64,000 nucleotides of DNA, taken from assembly GCA_965222425.1 (NCBI GenBank), contig CBDCTW010000022.1:868001-932000 (forward strand), written 5' to 3'. The translations under genes and the position numbers were made by a program. Positions 18,879 through 28,194 of the stretch are shown here, piece by piece. The DNA comes from CBDCNP01 sp965222425. GTDB lineage: Bacteria; Acidobacteriota; Vicinamibacteria; Marinacidobacterales; DATDRI01. A model generated the notes under the pieces. The model saw only the letters and a program-made list of their open reading frames with translations, was not told the DNA's origin and did no database searches. How positions within the stretch are numbered: the stretch's first letter is position 1; every line of letters starts with the position of its first letter.

Positions 18879-18907
18879 TCATAGTCTAGATGCTCGACGG
18901 ATGTCAA
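18878..18907 (-). promoter_or_regulatory. Promoter of the suf operon
   Basis: On the minus strand: TTGACA (18907-18902), 18-bp spacer, TATGAT (18883-18878). The -10 touches the inverted-repeat operator, so operator binding would block polymerase. The remaining bases to 19080 show no gene. Confidence 0.75.
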
Positions 18908-19080
18908 AGCATAAAATTTGGGCCGGGGACTTGGCTAGCAACTTCCTCATGTATATGGACTTACTAGCTTGGTAGGGCCAAGGTGGACGTGGACCTCCGT
19001 CAGAAAGAGTCAGTGCTGGTTTCCCTGTGTTGGCGTCCTTTTAACGGACTTTCCTCACGCGGTCTGGGAGCAAAACCCGG

Positions 19081-21579
19081 TCAGCGCAGACTATCGGCAA
19101 CGCCTTTCACTGTCTCCGCAAGCGACCGGAGTCGAGCCTGGTCGCGTCCAGCCGCCCCGACGCTATCGCTCTCGAGCTCGGTTGCGAACGCGTCGAGCTG
19201 ACCCGACGTTCGATCGCCGTCTGAGGTGCCGCCGGCAAGGATTTGCTCGGCGCGGTCGAGCGCTACCTTCAAGGCCTCGGCCCTCTCCGACGTGAGCGCC
19301 TGGCTCCGCCCCAGCTGGTCCAGATACGCCCGCGCCACAACGGGTCTCGCCGGCCAGTCGATCCGCCGCTGCTGCTGCACGTTGACGACGTCCGGGGCAA
19401 ACAGCGAGGCAGCGTCGAGCTCGTTCTGCGACAAGTACTCACTCGGCAAGAGTTTCAGCACGTCGAGGCCCCGGGCGATCTCCGTACCGTAAATGTAACC
19501 GTTGTACCAGTACGCCGACCAATGGCCCCCCATGATTAGCGTGGTCGCATCGACCGGGCCGCGGTCGAAGAACGCAATCTCGACCGGTCTCGAGGAATCG
19601 GTGAAATCGAATACGGAGATACCCCCCTGATACCAAGCCTGAACCATGATGTCGCGCCCTGGGACAGGTACGAGAGACCCGTTGTGGGCAACGCAGTTCT
19701 CCTGCTCGGTCTGCGGGGCCGACATCTTGAAGTAGCTTCGGAACTGCAACTTGCGATCGACGATGTCGAAAATCGCATTCGCTCCCCACTGCTTGGGATC
19801 GGATGCTCGACATCGGGGACGCATGCCGCCGCCCCATTCGTCCGTGAAGATCACTTTGGTACCGTCGTTGTTGAACGTCGCCGAGTGCCAGTAGGCAAAG
19901 CCCGGGTCGAGCACCTGGTCGAGCCGGACCGGATTCACCGGATCGGAGATATCGAGGAGGATGCCGTTTCCGGAGCACGCCCCCGCTGCCAGGCCCATCT
20001 CAGGAAACACGGTGATGTCGTGGCACTGGTTGGTCTCGTAAGTCTTCTGCGTTCCCGGCCCATGATCGCCTCCCTTCCACAGGCCTGCGATCGCGCCGCT
20101 ATGGGGATCCGCAAAGATGCGCGGCCGGCTCACGATTCGCGCGTCCCCTGGTTTCGCCAGCGGGATTTGGATGACATCGATGCTGAAGAGAGCCGTGCTC
20201 TCATCCTCGCCCGGACCTGCGTCCGAACACCCGGCGAGCTCTTCTCCAGAGCGCACCGAGCCGGTCCCGGAGCCAAAGACGTATACGTTGCCGTCGTCAT
20301 CGGGGTCGGTCACCACGGTATGCGTGTGTGAGCCTCGGCACGTTTGGACAGCGGCCACCTGCTTCGGTATCCGCACGTCGCTGATATCGAAGATCCGAAC
20401 TCCTCGGAAACGCGCGTCGCTGACCGGATCCGTGCCCCCCTGAAGACCGCAGTCGAGCCGGCCCCGTGTCTGCTCGACCGACATGATCAGAAGGTTGCCG
20501 ATGACGGACAAATCGCCCTGACCACCCGGGCACACCACGGAGCCAAGAAGGCGTGGCACCAGCGGATCCTCGACGTTGTAGGTATTGAAACCGTGAAAAT
20601 TACCCTCGAACACAACGTCTCCAGCGAAAGCGAGGTCCGAGTTCGCGAAGTTCAAGAGTCCGGCCCTTGGCGATGACGGAGACGGGTCATTCTCCTCTGC
20701 CTCGTCGTCCGTCTCGCTCTCTTTCTCCTCACCTTCCTCCTTCGACTCCGCCGGCGCTTCAGGCTCTTCTTCCGCAGCATCGCGCTCGGGCGGAACGGGT
20801 AGGCCCGCTGGCGCGTGGGGAGCAAAGAAGCCCGCCGGCTTTGGAAGTGTCGCGACCAGCTCCAGGTTCAACGCGGCCTCACCAGCATCCCGAAAGCCGG
20901 CTTTGAGATGGACCCGAGGATCGGAGGAGAGCTCCGCGAGCATGCCCCCCATACGATTGATCTCCATGCTCTGATCCGCAACGATGTCGGACGTGAACCC
21001 GAAGATTGCCGATTCCTGCGCGGCGCCAGGTTTGGAAAGGAGATCTTCGACCATGACCAAAGCACCTTGGTGGTGCTTGATCATGAGCTCGAGGAACAAT
21101 CGGTCGAACTCGATCGCTCGCGCCTGCTCGAGACTGCTCATCTCCTCGTCGGTCAGCATGCCCGGCATCAGGACGGCGCCATGCGCATGATGAGCATCCA
21201 CGGCGGTGACCTCCTGGTCGTGTGACCGAAGCCATTCCTGCATCATCTTGATCTCGTCCTCTTGGGAGAGCTCGATGCGTTTCGCGAGCGTGTGCATGAC
21301 CTCACGCTCACTCCGCGCAGCGAGGAGCTCGGTCATTTCAAGCGCCTGCGCGTGGTGGGAGATCATCCCTTGCATGAACTTCACGTCGGCTTCGGTAAAC
21401 AGGATACCAGCCAGATCCGAGGCCTCCTCCGCGGAGATCTGCCGACTGGGCTCACCGGGAGCGCCCGGATGAACGATCGGGGGCTCGGTCTGGCTCTCCG
21501 CCGTGCCGAACGGCATGAACGTCGCCATGAGCATGATGGCCGCGGCAAGCAGCCGGAAAGTGGGTTTCTGTAGTCCCAC
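19081..21579 (-). CDS. Secreted DUF305 protein fused to an LVIVD-type propeller
   Basis: 832 residues with a signal peptide (hydrophobic core about 9-26), starting at a GTG behind GAGGAGG. Residues ~55-205 form a DUF305 four-helix unit with repeated His/Met motifs (DVKFMQGMISHHAQALEM; LELMIKHHQGALVMVEDL), typical of exported copper- or metal-handling proteins. An acidic low-complexity linker (EEPEAPAESKEEGEEKESE) follows near 270. The rest is a propeller-like region with LVIVD-type repeats such as FEGNFHGFNTYNVEDPLVPR, FRGVRIFDISDV and GISVFDFTDSSRPVEIA. A metal-related extracellular role is inferred from the DUF305 part only. Confidence 0.75.
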   Translation of the reverse strand: MGLQKPTFRLLAAAIMLMATFMPFGTAESQTEPPIVHPGAPGEPSRQISAEEASDLAGILFTEADVKFMQGMISHHAQALEMTELLAARSEREVMHTLAKRIELSQEDEIKMMQEWLRSHDQEVTAVDAHHAHGAVLMPGMLTDEEMSSLEQARAIEFDRLFLELMIKHHQGALVMVEDLLSKPGAAQESAIFGFTSDIVADQSMEINRMGGMLAELSSDPRVHLKAGFRDAGEAALNLELVATLPKPAGFFAPHAPAGLPVPPERDAAEEEPEAPAESKEEGEEKESETDDEAEENDPSPSSPRAGLLNFANSDLAFAGDVVFEGNFHGFNTYNVEDPLVPRLLGSVVCPGGQGDLSVIGNLLIMSVEQTRGRLDCGLQGGTDPVSDARFRGVRIFDISDVRIPKQVAAVQTCRGSHTHTVVTDPDDDGNVYVFGSGTGSVRSGEELAGCSDAGPGEDESTALFSIDVIQIPLAKPGDARIVSRPRIFADPHSGAIAGLWKGGDHGPGTQKTYETNQCHDITVFPEMGLAAGACSGNGILLDISDPVNPVRLDQVLDPGFAYWHSATFNNDGTKVIFTDEWGGGMRPRCRASDPKQWGANAIFDIVDRKLQFRSYFKMSAPQTEQENCVAHNGSLVPVPGRDIMVQAWYQGGISVFDFTDSSRPVEIAFFDRGPVDATTLIMGGHWSAYWYNGYIYGTEIARGLDVLKLLPSEYLSQNELDAASLFAPDVVNVQQQRRIDWPARPVVARAYLDQLGRSQALTSERAEALKVALDRAEQILAGGTSDGDRTSGQLDAFATELESDSVGAAGRDQARLRSLAETVKGVADSLR

Positions 21580-21919
21580 GGTTGACCTCCTCTTGATTCC
21601 GCGCGCGTGCGACGCGGGAGCGGTATTCTCTCACTAAACGAGGATTGGTGAAATTGTTCCGTCTCGGCCCGGAGGACATGCTCGGAACCAACAGGATAGA
21701 CGATCCGTAGGTAACAAGGCTGCTGGAATCACGGCTTATGGTCTCTTCGCCGCGGAGAAGACCCTTGACTCATTTGTCTGGGAAGACTTCCCGAACTACA
21801 AGCAACATATCCACCCCGCACGCCGCCTTGAGCTCGAGACGCTATGGGCCTGGCACAAAAACCAGAAAGCGGCCTAGCCGCCGAAATCTTACCGCCGCCT
21901 CTATACCGGGCGCTCACCC
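21580..21919 (+). other. Gene-poor stretch with an orphan open segment
   Basis: Contains the upstream region of the DUF305 gene. On the plus strand, from about 21710 to 21880, an open frame without a clear start reads KAAGITAYGLFAAEKTLDS and then PARRLELETLWAWHKNQKAA before a TAG. It looks like the end of a protein, but no family is recognised. It may be part of the same decayed gene region as the next feature. Confidence 0.3.
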
Positions 21920-22411
21920 ATGTGTTTGCACAAGGGATCGATGGCATATCACACGGCGTGCCGTCTGGACAGCCACGACTTCATGGCCCAAGTCGTTTTG
22001 GATTCGAACCTGTTTGCCGTCGGCTCGGGTATCGAGGCGGACGATGGTGTCGTGGTGGCCACCCCGGAGACGCTATTGAAGATGAATGCCGCGACATTGG
22101 TGAGTCGCGCGAGCGAAAAGGATCTGTACGATCTCGCCTGGTTTTTCGAACAGGACGATCAGCTCGAGGTCCCGACCCTCATCGCACTCGGAAAGGAAGT
22201 CGATGGCGGCATGAGCTGGGAAGCCCTCCTCATCAGCCTCGTCGGGACCGAGATGGGCAAGACGGCTTGTGGCTTTTCCCTCACCCGGACTCCCGAGGAA
22301 GTCCTTGCCGAGGTAACTCGCGTCCAACGAGGTCTCATCCAGGGTGTCGAGAGCCATCTTCGGAAACAGCCAGCTCCACCCATCGCTGCGTTGATTCGAA
22401 AGCTCAAATAG
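21920..22411 (+). pseudogene. C-terminal remnant of a possible AbiEii-type nucleotidyltransferase-like gene
   Basis: 163 codons. The segment VVVATPETLLKMNAATLVSR followed by ASEKDLYDLAWFFE resembles the conserved C-terminal part of AbiEii/AbiGii-type (DUF1814) toxins, where a (K)KDxYDL motif follows the nucleotidyltransferase core. The catalytic GSxxxD motif that should come first is absent, and the upstream DNA is not coding in this frame. It is therefore either a 5'-deleted relic or an unrelated small protein. It converges with zwf, with only 1 bp between the stops. Confidence 0.4.
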
Positions 22412-22412
22412 A

Positions 22413-23855
22413 TCAGCAGCCCCGCAACCAGCAGCGGCCGTCTCTAGCGAGCAGCTCATCCGCTTCGGTGGGACCCTGGCTCCCCCGCTCGTAGACGGCA
22501 AGGCGGGGGGTTCCGGACTTCTCCCAATGCTGGAGGATGGGATCGATGAGTTTCCAGGAGAGCTCGATGGCGTCGCTCCTCGTGAACAAGGAAGCGTCGC
22601 CTTGTAACGCGTCGAGCAACAAGCGCTCGTAGGCTTCGGGGATGGCGTCCTTGCCGAAGTCATCGGCGTAATGGAATTCCATGTCCACCGCGCGCATCTC
22701 CGCCACCGTGTCCGGCACTTTGGCTTCGAAGCGAAGGTGCATGCCCTCGTCCGGTTGAATAAAGAGCGCCAGATAATTGGGACGGATGGAAGAGCCCGAC
22801 TCCATGGGGAACATGTTATGCGGCGGACGGCGGAACTGGATGATGATCTCCGAAGTCTTCGTGGTAAGCGCCTTGCCAGAACGTAGGTAGAACGGAACCC
22901 CTTGCCAGCGCCAATTGTCAATGAAGAGCCGCATCGCCGCGTACGTCGGGGTTTGAGACCCGGGCGCGACTCCCTCGGCATCGCAGTAGCCTCGATACTG
23001 CCCGCGAACCGTTTCCTCGGCGACTTCGGCGCCTTGAACGGGACGGATCGCGGAGAGAACCTTGGCCTTTTCGTTGCGCACTTCATCGGCGCGGAACGAC
23101 GCCGGCGGTTCCATCGTGACGAGCGTCAGCAACTGGAGTAGATGGTTCTGGAACATGTCCCGAACGACCCCGGTTGAATCGTAGAAGGCCGCGCGATGCC
23201 CCACGTCCACGCTCTCCGCGACTGTCACCTGAACGTGATCGACGTAGTTTCGGTTCCAGATCGGCTCGAAGACCGTGTTCGCGAAACGGAAGAACAGGAT
23301 GTTCTGCGAAGTTTCTTTGCCGAGGTAGTGGTCGATACGGAAGATCTGATGCTCTTCGAAAACAGCGTGGAGGGCACGGCTGAGGGACTGGGCGGAAGCG
23401 AGGTCATTCCCCACGGGCTTCTCCACGATGATGCGGCGCCATCCTTGTTCTTCGCGAGCCATACCCGAAGAGCCCAATTGTTCCACCAGCGGCTCGTAGA
23501 ACTGCGGTGCGATCGATAGGTAGTAGAGCCGATTGCAGTGCTTGCTCTCCCCTTCGCGAAGAAACGCGTCCAATCCGGTGAGAGGCTCGTTCACGTTGCC
23601 GCGCACGTACCACAAACTCGGTGCGAACTCGCCCCAGGCGGATTCATCGTACGCATCGGGAGTAAACTCCTTGACCGCCGCCTGCATGAGCTCCCTGAAC
23701 TTATCGTGAGTGTAGTCGCGCCGCGCGAAACCCACGACTCGTAGTTTCTTCGGAAGGCGCCCCTTGCGAAACTGGCTGTAGAGCGCCGGCACAAGCTTGC
23801 GCCGCGTCAGGTCGCCCGAAGCTCCAAAGATGACAATACTCGTCAATTCCGCCAT
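22413..23855 (-). CDS. zwf: Glucose-6-phosphate 1-dehydrogenase
   Basis: 480 residues. The N-terminal Rossmann motif is FGASGDLTRRKLVPALY (9-25), and the active-site signature RIDHYLGKETSQN lies near 180. Substrate-binding IVEKPVGND and the C-terminal domain (FYLRSGKALTTKTSEI) are intact. It oxidises glucose-6-phosphate to 6-phosphogluconolactone with NADP+, the entry to the oxidative pentose phosphate pathway. No gnd or pgl gene lies beside it. Confidence 0.96.
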   Translation of the reverse strand: MAELTSIVIFGASGDLTRRKLVPALYSQFRKGRLPKKLRVVGFARRDYTHDKFRELMQAAVKEFTPDAYDESAWGEFAPSLWYVRGNVNEPLTGLDAFLREGESKHCNRLYYLSIAPQFYEPLVEQLGSSGMAREEQGWRRIIVEKPVGNDLASAQSLSRALHAVFEEHQIFRIDHYLGKETSQNILFFRFANTVFEPIWNRNYVDHVQVTVAESVDVGHRAAFYDSTGVVRDMFQNHLLQLLTLVTMEPPASFRADEVRNEKAKVLSAIRPVQGAEVAEETVRGQYRGYCDAEGVAPGSQTPTYAAMRLFIDNWRWQGVPFYLRSGKALTTKTSEIIIQFRRPPHNMFPMESGSSIRPNYLALFIQPDEGMHLRFEAKVPDTVAEMRAVDMEFHYADDFGKDAIPEAYERLLLDALQGDASLFTRSDAIELSWKLIDPILQHWEKSGTPRLAVYERGSQGPTEADELLARDGRCWLRGC

Positions 23856-23869
23856 TTAGTGTTTCTCTC

Positions 23870-24598
23870 CTAGCTCGGTGACTGGTGTGCCTCGATGCAT
23901 TCTCTTAGGATCTCACGTAGTTTACTCGGCTCGTCTACGACGAAGCGGCGGTCCAGTATGTCGCGCTCCTTGAAAGCCTGGCGCTTAAAAGGCGTGGTCA
24001 CAGCGATGACCCCCATCCCAGCGGATTTCGCCGCCTGCACACCGGCCGGAGAATCCTCGATGACCAGGCATTCGCCGGGAAGAACCTGGAGCTCACGGGC
24101 TACCAAGAAATAGATCTCCGGATGCGGTTTGGGATGCTCGACGTCGTCCCGAGTAGCCACTAAGTCGAACTCGTTCGTGAGGTTCAAGACTCAGAGAACA
24201 CGTCGCGTCTGTACGCAATGGGACATGGTGGCCAGGCCGGTGCGGCACTTGCTTCTCCGGACATCATGGAGAAGATCCAGATTGTGAGGCCATTGGTGAT
24301 CTACGAGCACCTGTGGATCGGCCAACATCTTGTCATAGATTCTGAGGCGCACCTGAGCGAATGCCTGCCAGGGTGTGGGCACGCCGAACTTTCGGTAAGC
24401 CTCGCGCCACGAAGCAATTCGAGGATGCTCGGTGACGTTGCCCTCTCGAAAGGACTCGACCAAAGCGGTCTCGGCCTCGCGCACTTGCTTTGTGATGGCT
24501 GGGTCACTGCCGTGATTATCCAACCCACGGGCGGTCACGACACCAATCCGCACCTCGGGGAAATCCTCGAAGATCTTGGCAGCGATACGAAACCGCAT
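23870..24598 (-). pseudogene. Chimera of B3/B4-domain protein and HAD hydrolase, with in-frame TGA
   Basis: The first ~75 codons match tRNA-synthetase-like B3/B4 proteins (EVRIGVVTARGLDNHGSD; LVESFREGNVTEHPRIASWR). From about codon 80 the sequence is the cap and C-terminal half of a HAD phosphatase: RLRIYDKMLADPQVLVDHQW, CRTGLATMSHC, then VEHPKPHPEIYFLVAREL and LVIEDSPAGVQAAKSAGM. The nucleophile motif DxDxT of the HAD protein is missing. A TGA at 24191-24193 interrupts the otherwise continuous frame between TRRVL and VLNLTNEFD. This looks like a deletion fusion of two neighbouring genes that then acquired a stop. Confidence 0.8.
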
Positions 24599-24657
24599 GG
24601 AGCTCTCCTGGGGGCTACGGTCGCGCCTGAACTCCTTCCACCGCGCGCCGCAACCGG

Positions 24658-25158
24658 TTAGTCTTTTTGGCTGCGCGCACGTCGCATGGCGGAGTCGACA
24701 CCCGCGCTCTCTTCGAGAGAGAGATGCTGGTCCTCGGTACCGTAGAGATAGGAGTTGTCTCTCATCGACTCGATCGCGACGAGCAGATCGCGCCGAGTGA
24801 CCAGTCCCACGACATGCCCCCCGTCATCCAAGACAGGCATTCTTCGAAACGCTCTCTCCAGGAAACGAGTCACGATGTCGTAGATGCTGGTCTCCATCGT
24901 CAAGGTCTCGACCGGGCTGCTCATATAGCCCGCCACCGTGCCTTGGGGCAAGCCGTCGAAGGCTTCGGCGGTCAGGATTCTCAGACAGTCCTTTTCGGAT
25001 AGCATGCCAACGAGGATGCCTTCGCCATCGATCACCGGCGCACCAGAAAGTCTCTTCTTCAGTAAGGTGCGCATGGCGGAATAGATGTCTTCCTCGGGCG
25101 TGAGCGTCACGACCTGAGGACTCATGATGTCAGCGGCAGTGGGTCCAGACATCCTCAC
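24658..25158 (-). CDS. Tandem CBS-domain protein
   Basis: 166 residues made almost entirely of two CBS domains: ADIMSPQVVTLTPEEDIYSA with GAPVIDGEGILVGMLSEKD (about 9-65), and GYMSSPVETLTMETSIYD with RMPVLDDGGHVVGLVTRRDL (about 76-130). Such pairs form a Bateman module that binds adenine nucleotides and regulates partner proteins. A 35-residue charged tail follows. No partner domain is attached and the target is unknown. A second, different CBS protein occurs at 28195-28638. Confidence 0.88.
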   Translation of the reverse strand: MRMSGPTAADIMSPQVVTLTPEEDIYSAMRTLLKKRLSGAPVIDGEGILVGMLSEKDCLRILTAEAFDGLPQGTVAGYMSSPVETLTMETSIYDIVTRFLERAFRRMPVLDDGGHVVGLVTRRDLLVAIESMRDNSYLYGTEDQHLSLEESAGVDSAMRRARSQKD

Positions 25159-25400
25159 CCTCCTTTCGGGTATCGGTTGGGGCGACCCGATGGTAATTCG
25201 AGGATGGGCTCCGTCGCAAGCGGGTTTTCGGACCGGGCCGGAGCACTTCCGTAACTAATTGAAAGAACAGGCGTTAAATCGAAACCTCGTCGTCACTTTC
25301 CTTTGCGGCGAGTGGGCGATTGGACTAGACTGTTGAGCATCGAGAACCGCCCACACCTCAGCGACATCTTTCTCCGTTCTCGAAATCAGGAGGATTACTA

Positions 25401-25874
25401 ATGAAGAGAATCAGCCTGCTCAGTTTTTTCGCACTCGCCCTGTTCGTGGTCGCGCTGGCATCGAACGCCATGCTCTACTCCGAGGCCGACGTCGACAAGG
25501 CCGTAGTCGAGGCATTGATCGAAGGCGCTTACATCAACGGCGCTTTCAACAACCTGGATACCGAGACGATGCGCGCCGGTTTCCATCCAGTTTTCAAAAT
25601 CCACGGTGTTCGGAACGGTGCCCTCGGTGAGTACCCGATCGATGACTGGATCGCCAGCATCGACAAGAAAAAAGCGGCGCCCGACTTCGATCCCGCGGTC
25701 GAGAAGTACGATCATAAGTTCGTCTTCGTCGATGTGACCGGGAACGCCGCCGTCGCCAAGATCGAGCTCTTCAAGGACTCGAAGCACGTCTATACCGACT
25801 ACCTTTCGCTGCTGAAGTTTAGCGACAGCTGGAAGATTACCGATAAGGTCTACTTCCGCCACGGGGATACGTAG
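25401..25874 (+). CDS. Exported NTF2-like (lumazine-binding-type) protein
   Basis: 157 residues with a signal peptide (LSLLSFFALALFVVALASNA-like core, to about residue 22). The mature part has the cone-shaped NTF2 fold pattern of the putative lumazine-binding family: ALIEGAYINGAFNNLDTETM, GFHPVFKIHG, a long insertion, FVDVTGNAAVAKIELF and DYLSLLKFSDSWKITDKVY. A good ribosome site AGGAGG (25388-25393) sits 7 bp before the ATG. The family is found in many secreted proteins of unknown ligand. It is followed by a strong terminator. Confidence 0.75.
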   Translation: MKRISLLSFFALALFVVALASNAMLYSEADVDKAVVEALIEGAYINGAFNNLDTETMRAGFHPVFKIHGVRNGALGEYPIDDWIASIDKKKAAPDFDPAVEKYDHKFVFVDVTGNAAVAKIELFKDSKHVYTDYLSLLKFSDSWKITDKVYFRHGDT

Positions 25875-25880
25875 ACTTCT

Positions 25881-25909
25881 AGGGGCGACTGCCGTCGCCC
25901 CTGTTTTTT
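25881..25909. terminator. Intrinsic terminator between convergent genes
   Basis: Perfect 9-bp stem AGGGGCGAC / GTCGCCCCT with loop TGCC, followed by GTTTTTT on the plus strand. It ends the NTF2-like gene and may also serve the converging formamidase gene. Confidence 0.88.
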
Positions 25910-25916
25910 GCATCAA

Positions 25917-26888
25917 CTATTTCGGTAAGTATTTCTTCGGAAACTTGGCCAACACCGTGTAGGCGGGATCCACGATGTTCGCCACGCTGCTCTCCGCCAG
26001 CTCTCCGAGGAGAAGATAAGCGTCCAAGCGGCCAAACCCGTAGTCCTCTTCCAACCACTCGATGAGCTCCACGTGCGCTAGACGAAACGCGTCGATGAGC
26101 GGTCGGGCGCTGCCCGCCACCATGATGTACTCGTCGTCCTCGAGCCGCGGCCAATCGATCTTCTTGCCCTTGATCAGATCGATCTCCAGAATGACGTCCA
26201 TGGAAGTCTCGAGTCCAGTGCCGCTCACTTCCCCTTGGCCTTGCCGAGCGTGTCCGTCCCCGAAGTAGAAGTAGGCTCCGTCGTGGAAAATCGGTAGGTA
26301 AACCGTCGTGCCCGGCCGCACTTCGGGAGCATCCAGATTGCCGCCGAAGTCGCCCGGCCAGAGGCCGGCGAAGGCTTCCTCCCCTCTAGGTGCCACCGCC
26401 ACTCGGCCCAGCATGGGCTGAAGATCGATCTCGATCTCCTTCATCTTGCTGTCGGGAAGCTGGGTCGTGCCGGTCATCTTCTCCAGATCCAAACGCCAAA
26501 CGTAGCGACGCGGTTTGATGCGCTCGTTCAAGAGCACCACCGTCTTATCCATCGCCAAGCCTCCGAAATCGGAGTAAAGCCCGGACGCGGCGAGGTCGTG
26601 GTTGGGCACGACCTCGATCACGCGAACCACCAAGGTGTCCTCGGTGGTCGCGCCGTCGATGTAGAACGGACCCACTTCTCCCGGGAAATCTCCGCCCTCC
26701 TCGGTGTAATAAGCGCCGAAGTTGGTGTTGGAGACGAGCCTCGTTCCCGGCTTCAAATGCATGACCGGCTCACGCACAGCGTAGGTCGGGTATCCCACTG
26801 TGGGGGTGAAGTGAACGATGTTTTCTTGCGCCGTGACCGACGACGCCGAGACGGTAAGGGCAACGGCACAAACCATAAGGAAGCGCAT
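25917..26888 (-). CDS. Exported acetamidase/formamidase-family protein
   Basis: 323 residues from the ATG at 26888, which has an AAAGGAG site and begins a signal peptide (MRFLMVCAVALTVSASSVTA). A longer frame upstream lacks support. Family motifs are present: GPFYIDGATTEDTLVVRVIE, then GRVAVAP, FGGNLDAPEVRPGTTVYLP and the conserved GDGHARQGQGEVSGTGLE (about 210-228). FmdA/AmdA enzymes release ammonia from formamide or short amides. Export is unusual for the classic enzymes but common in this branch; the substrate is unknown. Confidence 0.85.
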   Translation of the reverse strand: MRFLMVCAVALTVSASSVTAQENIVHFTPTVGYPTYAVREPVMHLKPGTRLVSNTNFGAYYTEEGGDFPGEVGPFYIDGATTEDTLVVRVIEVVPNHDLAASGLYSDFGGLAMDKTVVLLNERIKPRRYVWRLDLEKMTGTTQLPDSKMKEIEIDLQPMLGRVAVAPRGEEAFAGLWPGDFGGNLDAPEVRPGTTVYLPIFHDGAYFYFGDGHARQGQGEVSGTGLETSMDVILEIDLIKGKKIDWPRLEDDEYIMVAGSARPLIDAFRLAHVELIEWLEEDYGFGRLDAYLLLGELAESSVANIVDPAYTVLAKFPKKYLPK

Positions 26889-26960
26889 TCCGAAGGCTCC
26901 TTTCTCAAGTTCCGACAGGGGCTTGATCGTATGGGACCGTGCAGTTAGGGTCAAGCGATA

Positions 26961-27989
26961 GTGCGGTATTTCAGTGCTCTCCTACTCGCTCTGGTCACGA
27001 CGACCTGCCGGCCCACCGCGCCGAGTCCGAAGACCTACACCTTCGAAGGCTCCACCATGGGAACGACCTTTACGGTAAAGGTCGTGGCGGAGAACCTGAC
27101 AGAAGCCAACCGAATCCGACTCCAACGTTTGATCGAAGACGAGCTTCACGCCGTCAACGGCAAGATGTCGCACTATCTCGAGGACTCCGAGCTCTCGCAG
27201 TTCAATCGCTCGCGGGAGACGACACCCTTCGTCATCTCTCAATCAACGCTCGAAGTATTTCGCCACGCGGCGGAGGTGAGCGCTCTGACGGGAGGCGCCT
27301 TCGACATCACGGTGGGCCCACTGGTCAACATCTGGGGCTTCGGTCCAGAGGGGCGCGCGGAGACACTGCCTTCGGATGCCGAGATCGCTCGAGCACTCGA
27401 GCGCTCTGGCTATGACAAGCTCGAAATCGATGAGGAGAGCTCGACTGTCCGCAAGGAGCTGCCCGATCTCTACTGTGACCTCTCCGCGATTGCGAAGGGT
27501 TATGGCGTCGATCGTGTGGCCGAAAGCCTGGAGCGCAACGGCCTAACGAACTTCATGGTCGAGGTCGGTGGCGAGGTGCGAACAAGCGGCACCAACGACT
27601 CGGGAAACGCCTGGAACATCGCCATCGAACAGCCGGTCCCCGGACCGCGAGCCATTCAAAGGATCGTCCCTTTGAGCGGTCTGGCCATGGCTACCTCGGG
27701 TGGTTACCGGAACTTCTACGATGTCGATAGCGCTCGCTTCTCCCATACCATCGATCCACGAACCGGTCGACCCATCACCCACGGTTTGGCATCGGTAAGC
27801 GTCGTGGATGAGCTCAGTGTTCGCGCTGATGCGCTAGCCACCGGACTTCTCGTCTTGGGCCCGGAAGAGGGCTACAAGCTCGCGGTGGAGAAGGAGATAC
27901 GCGCACTCTTCATCGTCAGCGACGAAGACGGTGAGCTCCGGGAGCGGGTCACGCCGGCTTTCGAGGTACTTCAAAACGGCGTAAAATAG
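26961..27989 (+). CDS. apbE: FAD:protein FMN transferase
   Basis: 342 residues starting at GTG 26961 with a lipoprotein signal ending at LVTTTC (Cys about residue 16), so it is probably membrane-anchored in the periplasm. ApbE features include FEGSTMGTTFTVKVV, GGAFDITVGPLVNIWGFGP, DLSAIAKGYGVDRVAESL, VEVGGEVRTSG and HTIDPRTGRPITHGL. The enzyme attaches FMN to threonine or serine in flavoproteins such as NqrB, NqrC and RnfG. The next gene, 8 bp downstream, is an nqrM homologue, so Na+-NQR maturation is the likely job. Confidence 0.93.
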   Translation: MRYFSALLLALVTTTCRPTAPSPKTYTFEGSTMGTTFTVKVVAENLTEANRIRLQRLIEDELHAVNGKMSHYLEDSELSQFNRSRETTPFVISQSTLEVFRHAAEVSALTGGAFDITVGPLVNIWGFGPEGRAETLPSDAEIARALERSGYDKLEIDEESSTVRKELPDLYCDLSAIAKGYGVDRVAESLERNGLTNFMVEVGGEVRTSGTNDSGNAWNIAIEQPVPGPRAIQRIVPLSGLAMATSGGYRNFYDVDSARFSHTIDPRTGRPITHGLASVSVVDELSVRADALATGLLVLGPEEGYKLAVEKEIRALFIVSDEDGELRERVTPAFEVLQNGVK

Positions 27990-27997
27990 AGCTGAAC

Positions 27998-28180
27998 ATG
28001 GTGACGATCTTTCTTCTAACAACGGTGATCATCGGCCTCGCCATGCTCGTCATGGCGGTGGGCGTGCTCTTCAGCAACCGCTGCCTTCGCGGCTCCTGTG
28101 GAGGAGAAGCGGCCCTCGGTCCCGATGGCGATTCCCTGTCCTGCGAAACCTGTCCGATGCGCAAGGAAAGTCACGCTTAA
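27998..28180 (+). CDS. nqrM: NqrM, Na+-NQR maturation protein
   Basis: 60 residues with one transmembrane helix (about 4-26) followed by the characteristic cysteine-rich tail NRCLRGSCGG and CETCPMRK. NqrM is needed to assemble the Na+-translocating NADH:quinone reductase, probably delivering iron to its cysteine site. It is cotranscribed with apbE. No nqr structural gene lies in this window. Confidence 0.88.
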   Translation: MVTIFLLTTVIIGLAMLVMAVGVLFSNRCLRGSCGGEAALGPDGDSLSCETCPMRKESHA

Positions 28181-28194
28181 ATAGGAGTGCAATC

